From: Zelonia costaricensis
Lineage: Eukaryota > Euglenozoa > Kinetoplastea > Trypanosomatida > Trypanosomatidae
Assembly (NCBI GenBank): GCA_030849075.1
Contig: JASAOO010003250.1
Coordinates: 1 to 32,133 of the forward strand
Length of the DNA: 32,133 nucleotides
Direction: 5' to 3'
The position numbers and the translations under genes are program-made. Positions 1-9,660 of the stretch are shown one piece after another. Each line of letters opens with the position of its first letter. Within the stretch, counting starts at the first letter, position 1. Under the pieces are notes generated by a model. That model was given only the letters and a program-made list of their open reading frames with translations, was not told the origin of the DNA and ran no database searches.

Positions 1-832
1 GATAGAGAGTGAATGGAGAGAGGGGGTGAATGAATGGAAAGCTTTACCCAGAAAAAAAGAAAAAAACGCCGTCGTGCGTTCACGTCAAGAGACACGTGCA
101 GGCGACTTCGCCTTCACATTTGCATTTGGGACTGGTGCTCAGGGGGCGAGAGGGGGGGGGGGTCGCGCTGCGGGAAAGCGGAGCTGAACGCCAGTGCGTG
201 CAGCCTCCCCCGCGCACCCCCCCCCTCCATCTCTCCCGTCGTCGACGGGGGAAAGCGCTACGCCGACATTTCTGGTGAAAAACGGGCACGAGATCGAAGG
301 GGAACGCACGCGGCGGTGAAGTTGTTCACACACACTTGCCGGCACAGCTCGCGCGCGCGAGCTCGTTTCGCTGCCTAAAACTGTCGCAACACATCCTGAG
401 CTCACTCAAGCTCCTTCTTTTTTTTCCTTACTTCCCACTTCTCGACTCGTCTTCGCGTGACGGGTATATCACAGAGGCACAAAACGCAGAGCCGCGAGGC
501 CGTGGCGGGAGAAGGACCTCCCCAGAGCGCCGGAAAGAACTCAAAAGCGACAAGAGCAACGGCCGTGTCCTTTGACAGCGAGGCGATGGAGCGGCGGGGG
601 ACTTGTACCGGCTCAAGTCCGCCTTCCTCCTCCCCCACCCCACCCCCGCCCCCCCCAGCCATCCCGCTCAAACAGAGGAGTGGTTTGACGATCCGCGTTG
701 CTTGCTCGGCTCGAGCCCAACCCTCACCACATCCATCAGCCTCGCCCTCGCGCCCCTTCGTGCAAGGACACCGGTTACTTCACTTTTTTTGGCGAATATG
801 GGCTGCACACGCCTGTGCGTAGGTGTGTGCGC

Positions 833-867
<35 letters not shown>

Positions 868-1445
868 GTGAGCTTCGGCTATCGGAAAGGGGACCCCCCC
901 CCCCACGTGCACGTTGGAATAGACGAGGAAGGAGACGCTAAAGGGCGACAGAAAGGGGAGGGGGGGGGCGACGCGCGACATGGACAACGGTGCCCGACAG
1001 CCGCGCCTGTAGCCCTGCAGCAACACGCACGCGCATCGGCACTGCAACGGCACCTTCCCTCGTGTTTTCTTCGCCGGCAGCACAGGACGCCGCTTTCGCC
1101 TGGCCCATCCCCCTCCTCCTTTCCGCTCCCTTACTCCTTCGTCATCCCCTCCCTGCTCAAATTACTCGATGGCGAGTACAGCGGGAAGCTCGAGACGGCT
1201 GTGGTTCGCAGACCCCAAGAGGGAGAGAGGGAGAGACGCAGGTCCAGGTGCCGACGCCCCCCCCGCCGCACGATCGAATTGAAGCACGCTCTCACACACG
1301 TCCGGCTCTCTGGGACAAGAGCACCTGCTGCCTGGACGCTCGCATGCAGAACACGCAGGAGCTGCACGTCCCTCTCCCCCCCAAACCCCCAAATCCGGCA
1401 GTCATGCGCCACTCCGTCGTGCCTCCAAGTAGCGCTGACCGTCAA
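1..1445. other. Left flank, probable 3' UTR of the soluble tryparedoxin
   Basis: No convincing gene is visible. The stretch has C-rich runs near 605-660 and 896-905 and a GT repeat at 834-866. Open frames here have low-complexity translations and no recognised domain. By orientation it should be the 3' UTR and spacer downstream of the tryparedoxin stop codon. Confidence 0.6.
834..866. repeat. GT dinucleotide repeat
   Basis: An uninterrupted GT run of about 16 units on the plus strand, in the left flank about 0.6 kb beyond the tryparedoxin stop codon. Confidence 0.95.
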
Positions 1446-1898
1446 CTACGACTTCCCCGGTGTGTTGGGCCACGGGAAGTTGATGCCCTCCGGGTCGTTC
1501 GCCACCATCGCCCGTGCCTGTGTCGTGATGATATTGCCCGAGTCCGCGTCCACACCAATCAGCGTCGGGATCGACTTCACATTAAAGCCCGTCGTGAGGA
1601 ACTCCATCCCCTTGCGGTCCTCAAAGGGCAGCGCCAGCCATGGCATCTTCGCGTAGTAGTCCTTGAAGTCGTCCGCCGACTCGTCCCAGGAGACGAGCAT
1701 CACCTCGAAGTTCTTCTTCTCCGCGTGCGCTTTGTGGAAGTCGATCAGCTGCGGCGTGAAGCCGCGGCACGGCGGGCACCAGCTCGCTGAGAAGTAGAAG
1801 AACACCGTCTTGCCCGCCAGCGTCGGCAGCGTGATGTCGCTTGCCTTGCCCTTCAGGAAGCTCGACGTGTACGGCAGGTACTTCTTCAGGCCGGACAT
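1446..1898 (-). CDS. TXN: Tryparedoxin (soluble, thioredoxin fold)
   Basis: This 150-residue protein is a complete tryparedoxin of normal family length. Tryparedoxins pass electrons from trypanothione to peroxiredoxins, ribonucleotide reductase and other targets in kinetoplastids. The active site WCPPC is at residues 40-44 (C41 and C44), after the beta strand VFFYFSAS. The family's second Trp motif, SWDE, is at 70-73. MPWLALPF is at 85-92, the cis-proline motif SIPT at 109-112 (P111), and the C-terminal DPEGINFPW at 135-143. There is no signal peptide or membrane segment, so the cytosol is the likely location. From memory it resembles Crithidia tryparedoxin II more than type I. The start is the first in-frame ATG; the open frame continues upstream only through a non-ATG codon and past a likely splice acceptor at 2079-2080. 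It is the last of three tandem thioredoxin-fold genes on this strand. Confidence 0.96.
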   Translation of the reverse strand: MSGLKKYLPYTSSFLKGKASDITLPTLAGKTVFFYFSASWCPPCRGFTPQLIDFHKAHAEKKNFEVMLVSWDESADDFKDYYAKMPWLALPFEDRKGMEFLTTGFNVKSIPTLIGVDADSGNIITTQARAMVANDPEGINFPWPNTPGKS

Positions 1899-2078
1899 GG
1901 TGGCAGTAGGAAAGAGGCACCGGAATGGAACCAAGAGGGGCGCAGCCACGCAGAGCGAGTCCGATTGACGCACCAACCGGTGAGAGGACGAGTGCGCGCT
2001 GGCAGCGAGTGCGACGAGTGGCCACTTCGCGCGAGTTGAACGTGGAAGGAAGCGGCAAGCAGGGGAAACTGGACAAAG

Positions 2079-2100
2079 CTAAAACGAGAAAAAAAAGTGA
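2079..2100 (-). promoter_or_regulatory. Likely spliced-leader acceptor for the soluble tryparedoxin
   Basis: On the coding strand a T/C-rich tract (complement of 2081-2098) runs straight into AG at 2080-2079. This would give a 5' UTR of about 180 nt before the ATG at 1898. Polypyrimidine tract plus AG is the usual kinetoplastid trans-splicing signal. It is predicted from sequence only. Confidence 0.6.
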
Positions 2101-3654
2101 GTAGACTCTCTTGGCCTCGTCACTTCACGCCCAGGCGCTGTAACGTGATGGAGCACGCAGACGACGTACTTCACAGGTGCGTACCCCGAGTGCGGAGGTA
2201 CAAGTAGGCACGCGGCGCACCGTGAGGGAGGGAGGAGGGGGGGGGTGAGGACGCGAAGAGATGATAAGCTGCAGAAGAAGGAGAACGCGGAGGGAAACGC
2301 GAGACGGAGACAGCGGGAGAGGGAGCGAAAGACAAGTAAGTCGTGGGTATACAAGAGAATGGTCACAAGCGCGTGTCCGGTGAAGTGGAAGGTGCAGCAG
2401 CACGGTGAGTAGCTCCTCTGTATCTTCCCCCTTGTACGAAAGTGCACGCGGAGGGAGGACGGAGAGGGGGAGGAGGGGGGGCTCACTTGCCGAGATGCAG
2501 ATCTGAATAGTCCGGCCCTTTCTGAACAGGAGGAGAACTGTGTACTTGCGCGAAAGCTGGATTCCCCGAGTCGGGAGGGTGGGCAATAGGTGAGAGTGGC
2601 CTAAGATGCGACCAAGAGAGCAAGCGAGTGAAGGAGGCGCGAAGGGTGAAGGAGGAGCGGGGCAGGCGGAGAAAGGCGGACGAGTGAGTCGCGTGGAACC
2701 TGCCAAGACCGCCGCCGCAGTGAAGCACACGAGGGAAAAAGGGGGTGAGGGAGGTCGAGTGGTGTGAACATGGGAAGGGAGTCAGAGAGGCAGTGTCACC
2801 GAGGGCGCGCGATGCACCCGGAGAGGGTCGGCGTGCCCCCCCCCCCCACAGAGAAGTGGGGTGAGCCAAAGAGCAGGGCAGAAAGAAGGCAGGACAGGAG
2901 CGGGTCGGGGATGGGACACGGAACGGAGCATGCAAGGAGGGGGGGATGCGTGAGGGGCGGCAAGAGCTGCCGTCTGCGCTCTTCTCTTTTTTTCCGTACG
3001 GCGATCTCTCTCCCCCCTCCCAACTCCCGCCCCTCCCTCGCCGCCTTTCATCCAGCGTGGCTTGTGCGGGGGGAGAGGGGGAGAGAGATAAGAAGGCCGC
3101 GCGCATCTCCAGCAGCGTGCCGCGAACCACGCAGGAGTCAGCCGATGTCCGCTGTCCTGACCCTCTCTTTTCTAGCGGCTGCGTGTATGCCCGGTGTGTG
3201 AGACACACGCACACCGCACTGGTGGGGGGAGGGGAATCGGTGAGACAGTCATGACTCTCGGAGCAGGCTGCGGCGTACGCCCGCTACCTCGGCCCTCCTC
3301 GACAGCGTGTGTGCGTGAGTGCATTCTCCGTTGTTCTCTTTTTTTATATATTTGCGTGGAGAAGAAGGCGTGCAGGGGCCTCATGTGAAGGGGAAGGCGA
3401 TGTGAGGTAGCCTCCCGGGCTACGAGGGGCACCGTGCATTGGGGTGGCATGCTGACGGTGATAAGATGGCATATCTGATAGGGAGGAAACGAGAACACTG
3501 GAGAGATCCAGCAAAAACAAAAGGGCAAAGCACACAAGGAGGAGGTGGTCGAGGGGTGGACAAATAATAGTGGGCCAGGTGGGCGGCGGGGTGCGAACAG
3601 GAAGGGAAGAGTGAAAGGGGCGAGGAGCAGGCCGCACAAGCAGCGGAGGGAGGG

Positions 3655-3684
3655 AGGGAAGGGGAAGGGGAAGGGGAAGGGGAG
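3655..3684. repeat. Short tandem repeat of unit GGGGAA
   Basis: Four to five copies of a GGGGAA unit on the plus strand. Regular runs of four G separated by AA could form a G-quadruplex on this strand, which is the template strand for the minus-strand genes. Confidence 0.85.
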
Positions 3685-3797
3685 GCGCAGAGCAGGCAGG
3701 CGACGACAGATCGAGAACGACGAGCAACGTGGACAGACACCGAAGACACAGGACCAACAGGAAACCGCATCGTTCAAAGAGGTTGCAGCGTCCGACC

Positions 3798-3846
3798 TGT
3801 GGGGAGGGGAGGGAGGGAAGGGAGGGAGAAGGGGGCGGAGGAAGGG
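3798..3846. repeat. G-run cluster (quadruplex-prone)
   Basis: More than six runs of three to five G separated by one to three bases on the plus strand, satisfying the usual pattern for a potential G-quadruplex. Confidence 0.75.
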
Positions 3847-4362
3847 GAGGCAGCAGCATTCATCCCAAATACAGGCGCAGGTCGGAGAAAGAAATACCGA
3901 TGCATTGAAGAAGGACATCACGCGGAGAGCCGATTAACGGCCATTCTCATTTTCACTTTGTTTTTCTGTCTTGCTGTACAGGCAAGCACGCGTATGAACA
4001 CAAGGAAAAAAAAACACGCAACAACTCCCACACACAAACACGCACGCGTCGAGTAACACGTAAACACATGGAACAGAACGCCAGTCACACGCCAACTCCA
4101 CAGATCGGAGTCAAGGCGGAGTTGTCACGCAGAGAGGGAGCGCCCAACACTAGCTCACGGCATCGTCCTCTCCTCCTCCGCGCTCCTGCCCCCCCCCCCT
4201 CCTCCCTTCCGGGCTTTGCACTACATCTTCGATCAGCTGCGCGCATTATAAGCGGAGAAAACACGCTGCCACAACCAGCACATGGACCGGAGGGGAGAGA
4301 GAGCGTGCCCGGGAGTAGGTGGGGCACCTAGCCCTGACATCGCTCTTCACGATGAACACAAT

Positions 4363-4387
4363 CACACACACACACACACACACACAC
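4363..4387. repeat. CA dinucleotide repeat
   Basis: A CA run of about 12 units on the plus strand in the spacer downstream of the WCPPC tail-anchored gene. Confidence 0.95.
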
Positions 4388-4963
4388 GCATGCATCAAGG
4401 GGCGGCAACAGAAGGAAACGGAGAGCCTCCGTCTCGAGCCCATGTACCGTGTCCTTACTGATAGTGACCGTGTCGGTGTGTCCGAAACGGATTGAAGTGC
4501 GCTTACAGATGCATGAGCAAGATGGTCAGATAAAGTGCTCAGCGACCAACGCGCGCAAAGGCTGGAGGCGACAGCCGCAGAAGAAAGAAGCACCGCAGCC
4601 GCACCTGAACGACTGCTGTGCACCTAGAGCAACCCATACGCACGCATACACATCCATATACACAGACACACAAAGAGAAACAAACAGAACAGGCGCCGCA
4701 TCAGACTCGCTTTGCGGGCGAGGCCGCGAGTGGAAGTAGCTCAGGTGAGGTATCACGATAAGGCCGGGCGCGAGAGAGAACGCGGGGCACGGCCACCACG
4801 CCGCCCTCCCCCAGCCAGCCCCCTCTTCACATGGCTCGTTGACCTTGTCCCAGCTCTGCTCACCCCATGGGCACCTTCGCAGTTGCCACACGCGCTGACG
4901 CTGCGCGCCGCACCACCTCGGTCTTCATGTTTCTTCCTTTTCTCACCTTCTTCGGCGCCGGCG

Positions 4964-5839
4964 TCATAACATCCACAAGTACCAATACACGCCACCCACC
5001 ATGAGCAACAAAACGAAGAAGCACTCGTGCCAGCCCTCCGAGCGAGGCTGCATGTCGCCCTCTGCAAACCGCCACGGGAAGCGCGTGGCATCCGGGTCCC
5101 GCATCACCATAGCCTTGCCCTCCCTCGTCACCATGCAGCTCGTGTCCACGGCCACAACGACGAGCTTCGGGATTGACACGACGGAGTAGGCACGGGAGAG
5201 GAAGCGGGCCACATCGTTCTCCTTGAAGGGTAGCGCCAGCCACGGGCCGTGTCCGTTCGCTTTGGGAACGCGCGACCCGCTCGCCGCGGCCTGCCCGCGT
5301 CGCGTTACCAGCGTGCTTCCGCGTGTCGCCGCCAGGGAAGAGGACGCGCCGGGTTGCTGCAGGGAGTGCGCGCCAGAGTCGCCCATCGAATCGGGCATCT
5401 CGCACCCAACCTCCATCGCGCCACCACTAACAGCAGCAGCCGCATCCTCAGGGGTGGGGGAGCAGCTCAGATTTTCGATCCGGCAGTTCTCCTCGTCCGG
5501 GTGGTTGTGCCCGGTGCTCGGCGTGTTGGGCACCGGGGGCGGGCGGCGCACGTAGTTGCTGCTGCGATTTTGGAAGAAGTCCATCATGCGCCCCTCCTCG
5601 CGGTCAGAGGAGACGAAGAGGACCTCGAAGCCGTAGCGGTCCTTGTGGGCCTCGTAGAAGTCGGCCAGCAGCGGGGTGAAGCGCTGGCAGGGCGGGCACC
5701 AGTGCGCGGAGAAGTATATGAGTACATACCGCTTTCCCTTGAACGCCTCCGACGCGGCGACGGTGCTGCCATCCTGCCGCAGCAGCTTCAGGTCCGGGAA
5801 CTGCGACAGGAAGGGCACATCGTGATGGCGGAAGGGCAT
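4964..5839 (-). CDS. Tail-anchored tryparedoxin-like protein with intact WCPPC
   Basis: This 291-residue protein is a tryparedoxin relative about twice the usual length. The N-terminal half has YVLIYFSAHWCPPC, with C48 and C51, followed by FEVLFVSSD at 71-79. A low-complexity insertion of about 100 residues (roughly 96-198) splits the fold. The rest of the domain then resumes with GPWLALPF at 198-205, the cis-proline motif SIPK (P224) and a terminal RDPDATRFPW at 247-256. Residues about 272-290 are hydrophobic and end the protein, which fits a single C-terminal membrane anchor with the redox domain facing the cytosol. Tail-anchored tryparedoxins of the mitochondrial outer membrane are known in Leishmania; assignment to that membrane here is inference. 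The start is the first in-frame ATG; the open frame upstream has no other ATG. The insertion contains extra cysteines (C119, C126, C146). Confidence 0.9.
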   Translation of the reverse strand: MPFRHHDVPFLSQFPDLKLLRQDGSTVAASEAFKGKRYVLIYFSAHWCPPCQRFTPLLADFYEAHKDRYGFEVLFVSSDREEGRMMDFFQNRSSNYVRRPPPVPNTPSTGHNHPDEENCRIENLSCSPTPEDAAAAVSGGAMEVGCEMPDSMGDSGAHSLQQPGASSSLAATRGSTLVTRRGQAAASGSRVPKANGHGPWLALPFKENDVARFLSRAYSVVSIPKLVVVAVDTSCMVTREGKAMVMRDPDATRFPWRFAEGDMQPRSEGWHECFFVLLLMVGGVYWYLWML

Positions 5840-5880
5840 CTTTTTTTTTTGTGTGTGTGTGTGTTGGTGTGTTGGTGTGT
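5840..5880. repeat. T run plus GT repeat abutting a start codon
   Basis: About ten T followed by GT units on the plus strand. On the coding strand this is a CA-rich stretch and an A run lying immediately before the ATG at 5839, so it would form the end of that gene's 5' UTR. Confidence 0.9.
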
Positions 5881-6018
5881 ATTTGCAATCTGCTTGCTGC
5901 TGTTGTTGTTGTTTTTTTCGTTCTTGACCGAGCCCCTGTCTACGTGATGGAGGGCCACCGCGGCGGTCAAAACGTCCCCCGTGGCTGCGCGGTCGAGGTC
6001 GTGACACGCCCGCACACA

Positions 6019-6075
6019 CTGAGCACAGAACGCAGACACGCAGAACAATCACCGAGGGAGAAAAGGGGAAACGAC
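6019..6075 (-). promoter_or_regulatory. Possible spliced-leader acceptor for the WCPPC tail-anchored tryparedoxin
   Basis: The coding strand has a pyrimidine tract (complement of about 6050-6075) followed by CTCAG, with the AG at 6020-6019. The predicted 5' UTR is about 180 nt. The tract is less clean than at the soluble tryparedoxin, and other AGs nearby cannot be excluded. Confidence 0.4.
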
Positions 6076-6240
6076 GGATGATCAGCACCGCGAGGCCCCC
6101 TTTTTCGCTTGTCTTCGCTGGTTGTTCTCTGAAGTAGAGGGGCAACAGCGAGATCGGTGGTACGGCGTCGCCTGGGTGAACGTGTGATGCTCGTCAGTGA
6201 GCGAGGGGCGAAATCTGAACGGAGGGAGGAGAGAGCGTGC

Positions 6241-6300
6241 GAGAGAGAGAGAGAGGCAAAGCGCTGAGGTCTCAACGCGAACACACACACACACACACAC
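6241..6300. repeat. GA repeat and AC repeat pair
   Basis: A GA run at 6241-6255 and an AC run at about 6281-6300, 25 bases apart. Confidence 0.9.
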
Positions 6301-6651
6301 GGCAACCGAAGGAGGGGAGGACCCGGAAAAAAAAAACGGAAGACACGCACAAGTGCGTCACGCGTTGAAGCTGGCGGCGCGTGGTAGGTTGTGAAGGACC
6401 CACCGCAGCAAGGGGAGGGAAAGAAGAGAAACGAGGGACAGTACGGAGAGGCCAACGATGGAGGAGGCGAGAAAAGAAGCAGAAGCTGCTCGACGTCTGT
6501 GCGTGAGCTTTGCGTTTTGGTGCGTGCGCGTGAGGGTGTCTGCGGGAGTGAGTGGGTGAGTGGGCGAGTGAGAAGAAGGAAAGAGAGAAGGAAGCTCACA
6601 AAGAGGAGCTGGCGGAAAAGGAGCTGGGGGATACGAGGGATGTGTTGGACG

Positions 6652-6679
6652 CGCAGCAGCCGCAGCAGCAGCAGCAGCA
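6652..6679. repeat. Non-coding CAG repeat
   Basis: About eight near-perfect CAG units in a spacer, not inside a credible gene. Confidence 0.85.
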
Positions 6680-6742
6680 AAGGCGAAATAGATTATACAC
6701 CGGGGATTCACTTTCTCGAAGGGTGTACGAGAGAGGAACCGA

Positions 6743-6801
6743 GTGTGTGTGGGTGTTTGTGTGTGTGGGTGTTTGTGTGTGTGTGTGTGTGTGTGGGTGT
6801 G
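6743..6801. repeat. Interrupted GT repeat
   Basis: GT units broken by GGTGTTT interruptions on the plus strand. Confidence 0.9.
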
Positions 6802-7976
6802 TTGGGGAGGGGAAGGCCGGTGATGGCGGAGAGGAAGAGTGGAGCAAGCGTCATGGGCAGGCAGCGTGTGGAGAGAGAGGATGCGGGGTGCGGTACGCAA
6901 GCTCATCTTGATGTTGAAGTAAAGAGAAGAAATGCAGTTGGCGGCGCACAGCTGCTGAGAAGGCAGTGCGCATGAGGGCGCGCGCAGAAACGAGCGCTCA
7001 CCGTGACCAGTGAAGCGTCGCACGGAGTGCCACAGCAGCCGGGGACGCTCCGCCACGATGATGATGTGCGTTCGGCCGCTCCTCGTCCAGCGGAGGTAGT
7101 ACTGGGCACCTGGAAGTTCAAGCCCCCTTCCCCAGCCGGGTCTTCCTTTGTTGTTTTCGCTTTTTTGTTTGTCTGTTTGCTTCCATTAATCACGAAAGGA
7201 GCACTGAAGGTATATACAAAGAACCTTGGATGTGTGTCTAGTGAGAGCGGCACAGCACAGACGTCATTGCGCGCGCGCCCCGGAGCCCAACCACGTGCCT
7301 GGGAGTCTTTGCCAAAATGAAAGCGGAGTAGCGACGCACCGGTCCACGCCCTCGGCGCCCAGCTGCGAGTGGCGAGAAGAAGAAGGAAGGAGGGGGGGAG
7401 GTCGCAGGTCTCACGGACAAGCGACGGCATCACGTGCGGGGGCAGGGAAACACAAGGGAGGAGTCGATGCAGCGGCACCAGGCGAGTCCGACAGCAATCG
7501 GGCCGTGGGGAGCGGAACTGCGCCTCTTCCCTTAACGCACCTTTTCGGGGAGGGGACGAGAGAGACAGGGAGGGAGCAAGAAAGCGTTAGTGAAGCACAC
7601 CTACACGCACTTAACACCCATGCACACACTGTGTGGCAGCTGTGAGAGAGAGATGCAGGACAGCGCAGCGGCAGACACTAGGTTAGACAAGAAAGAAACT
7701 GTCTTCGCCGACGTGCCCACCCCCCCCCCTCCTTTCCTGTGGACGTGTGGAGTAGCGAACCGCTTTCCCTTCTACAAGCAACCGACGTAGACCGTGAGAC
7801 ACCGACGCACTCACGCCTTGGGTATAGAGGCGGCATGACACCGCAAGGGGTCCGCTTCCTCTTCCTTCCCCCGCTCCCCCCCCCTCCCTCCCTACTACGG
7901 TGGCCGCAAGGTGTGCTCAAGTTGTTATGATTGAAGGGAATTCTCACGTCGCAAGGTCCCCCGGGGCACCTCTTTG

Positions 7977-7978
<2 letters not shown>

Positions 7979-8014
<36 letters not shown>

Positions 8015-8018
8015 TGTG
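7979..8018. repeat. GT repeat next to a stop codon
   Basis: About 15 GT units plus an interrupted end on the plus strand. On the coding strand this is a CA repeat starting about 22 nt after the stop of the HTET tryparedoxin-like gene. Confidence 0.95.
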
Positions 8019-8040
8019 GGTCTAAGTCTGCACCCGTGCC

Positions 8041-9267
8041 TTACCGCTGCTTCTGTGCCTTGAGGATCGCCGCGGTGTGGCGCGAAATCAAGATGGTGGG
8101 GAGCAGCCACGTCAGCGCCACCACCGTCACCACCGACACAATCACAAAGAACAGGAGCGCGGCCCACTGCGTCTTGGTCGGCATCTTTTCCCACGGGAAG
8201 TTCTCTGCGCACGGGTCCTGCTCCATCATGAAGCGGCCGGCAATCGTAATCACCTCCGGCTGGAAGTCGCGCCGCGCCACGACCGGCGTGAACTTGCGCC
8301 GCTGTGGGGCATTGGCGCAGTCGACCACGTGCGCCGCCGGCATCCCTGGCGGCAGCAGCTCCGAATCCTCGGCAGCCGCCTCGCTTTCCGTCGCCGGCGC
8401 GCCGTCCTCCTCACCGCGGGGTGCGGCTGGTGGGAGCGAGGGGCTCGGGTCGGGCCCCGGGGCCGCCGCCTCGAGCGACGAGGGTGGCAGCTGCTCCGCC
8501 AGCGTGGGCAGCAGCACCGGCTTCGTGCGCAGCGAGAAGGGCTTGTTGCGGCACACCACCACGCCGGGGTAGGAGAAGACACGCAGATGGTACAGCAGGG
8601 GCACCCCAACGCACCCCACGTGGTCGTACGGCACGGCCCAGAAGCCGCAGGCGCGCCGCGTCGACAGCGGGTGGGCGGAGACGCTGGCGAGGCCACTCGT
8701 CGGCGGGCTGTTCGGTCGCAGCTCTGCCACACGCTTCAGCGGCGGCGGCGTCGATGGGGCCGTGCGCGGCTTCACGAGCGACCTGCGCCGTGGATGGTCG
8801 CCGTCGCCCGCTGCCGTCCCCGCCGCGGTGGCACTATCCCGCCTGCCGGAGCGGTCGCCGCTGCTGTTGTTGGAGGTGTACCCTGCCTCACTCTGCGCCG
8901 CGGACTCGCCGGTGCCGGTCGCGGCGTCCGCGTCGCTCTGCTGACGACGCAGTCGGCGCTCCTCCTTCCGCTCCTGCCGCTCGCGCCGTCGAGCCGCGGC
9001 AGCCGCCCGCTCCGAGAGCAGGAAGCTCTGCATCATCTCTGCCTTGCTGTAGTCGCGCGAGATGTAGACAACCTCGAAGCCGTGCGCGTTGTGGTTCGCC
9101 TCGTAGAAGCGGCCCATCACATCCATGAAGGCCTCCGTCTCGGTGTGCCACGAGGCCCCAAAGAAGAGAACGACGTACGGCACATGGCGCAACACATCAG
9201 CGGCCAGCCGCGTCGAGCCGTCCTGGCGCACGAGCTGGAGATTAGACCACTGCCCAAAGTAGTTCAT
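8041..9267 (-). CDS. Tail-anchored tryparedoxin-like pseudoenzyme lacking the CxxC motif
   Basis: This 408-residue protein keeps a tryparedoxin framework but not its catalytic cysteines. The strand VVLFFGASW at 32-40 aligns with VFFYFSASW of the soluble tryparedoxin, but the next residues are HTETE, so both redox cysteines are missing. Later family landmarks survive: FEVVYIS at 64-70, CGFWAVPY at 207-214, a cis-proline-like VP at 222-223, and MMEQDPCAENFPW at 347-359. Two low-complexity insertions interrupt the fold, at about 85-205 (charged, Ala/Arg/Ser-rich) and about 242-335 (Pro/Ala/Glu-rich). Residues about 368-394 form a hydrophobic segment, leaving a short basic tail ending KAQKQR, which suggests a C-terminal anchor. 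The reading frame is intact, so a decayed pseudogene is unlikely. The role is unknown; a binding or scaffold function on the same membrane as its WCPPC neighbour is possible but not shown. Confidence 0.87.
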   Translation of the reverse strand: MNYFGQWSNLQLVRQDGSTRLAADVLRHVPYVVLFFGASWHTETEAFMDVMGRFYEANHNAHGFEVVYISRDYSKAEMMQSFLLSERAAAAARRRERQERKEERRLRRQQSDADAATGTGESAAQSEAGYTSNNSSGDRSGRRDSATAAGTAAGDGDHPRRRSLVKPRTAPSTPPPLKRVAELRPNSPPTSGLASVSAHPLSTRRACGFWAVPYDHVGCVGVPLLYHLRVFSYPGVVVCRNKPFSLRTKPVLLPTLAEQLPPSSLEAAAPGPDPSPSLPPAAPRGEEDGAPATESEAAAEDSELLPPGMPAAHVVDCANAPQRRKFTPVVARRDFQPEVITIAGRFMMEQDPCAENFPWEKMPTKTQWAALLFFVIVSVVTVVALTWLLPTILISRHTAAILKAQKQR

Positions 9268-9298
9268 TTTTTGAGAAAGGAGAGAAACGCGGCGTGCA

Positions 9299-9323
9299 AC
9301 ACACACACACACACACACACACA
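9299..9323. repeat. CA repeat just upstream of a start codon
   Basis: A CA run of about 12 units on the plus strand, 32 nt before the ATG of the HTET tryparedoxin-like gene in coding orientation, so probably within its 5' UTR. Confidence 0.95.
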
Positions 9324-9559
9324 GGTCGACAAAAATGAGAAAGCTCTGCGTGTGCTTCTTCGTATTTGCGTGTGTGTTTTTGAGGGTGGGGAAATCTCGC
9401 TTGTGTGCCTGTGACAGGCCCTTCTATTAGGAAGCAAAAAAGTGGCGACGCGCTTGTCGACTTCCGTGGTGTGCTGCTGCTGCTGTTGCTGCGCAAGTGG
9501 TGCGCCACGAAACCAAGAAGAAAGATGTGCTGAGGAGGCCTACTGGAAGCTGTGGTGTG

Positions 9560-9660
9560 CTGCGGCGCAAGGCCGTTAACGCATCAAAGAGGTGCGGAGG
9601 CAAACAGAAAAAAAAAAAAGGAGTTTGTGCGAGCAAACACAAAGGAGAGAAAACAATGTG
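9560..9660 (-). promoter_or_regulatory. Possible spliced-leader acceptor for the HTET tryparedoxin-like gene
   Basis: The coding strand carries a long T-rich tract (complement of about 9604-9660). A candidate AG lies at 9561-9560 in a GCAG context, giving a 5' UTR of about 290 nt. The distance from tract to AG is long. A second CT-rich run sits just before the ATG but has no AG after it. Confidence 0.35.

Larger units (their letters stand above)
1899..4963. other. Spacer between the soluble and WCPPC tail-anchored tryparedoxins
   Basis: About 3.1 kb without a credible coding region. The plus strand is purine-rich over much of 2100-3950, with G-rich tandem runs near 3655-3684 and 3798-3846. 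A CA repeat lies at 4363-4387. Frames on both strands translate to Arg/Gly/Glu-rich or Pro/Ser/Leu-rich low complexity. Confidence 0.6.
5840..8040. other. Spacer between the two tail-anchored tryparedoxin-like genes
   Basis: About 2.2 kb without a credible gene. It contains a T run plus GT repeat touching the downstream ATG, a GA and an AC repeat at 6241-6300, a CAG run at 6652-6679, a GT-rich block at 6743-6801, and a GT repeat ending 22 nt from the next stop codon. Confidence 0.6.

Noticed and set aside
5840..6145. N-terminal extension of the WCPPC anchored protein as a possible targeting peptide
   Set aside because: The open frame continues but has no in-frame ATG upstream, includes His/Thr and Gln repeat translation, and crosses a likely splice acceptor.
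8077..9414. 445-codon plus-strand frame opposite the HTET tryparedoxin-like gene
   Set aside because: Antisense shadow; the minus frame has clear thioredoxin-fold motifs.
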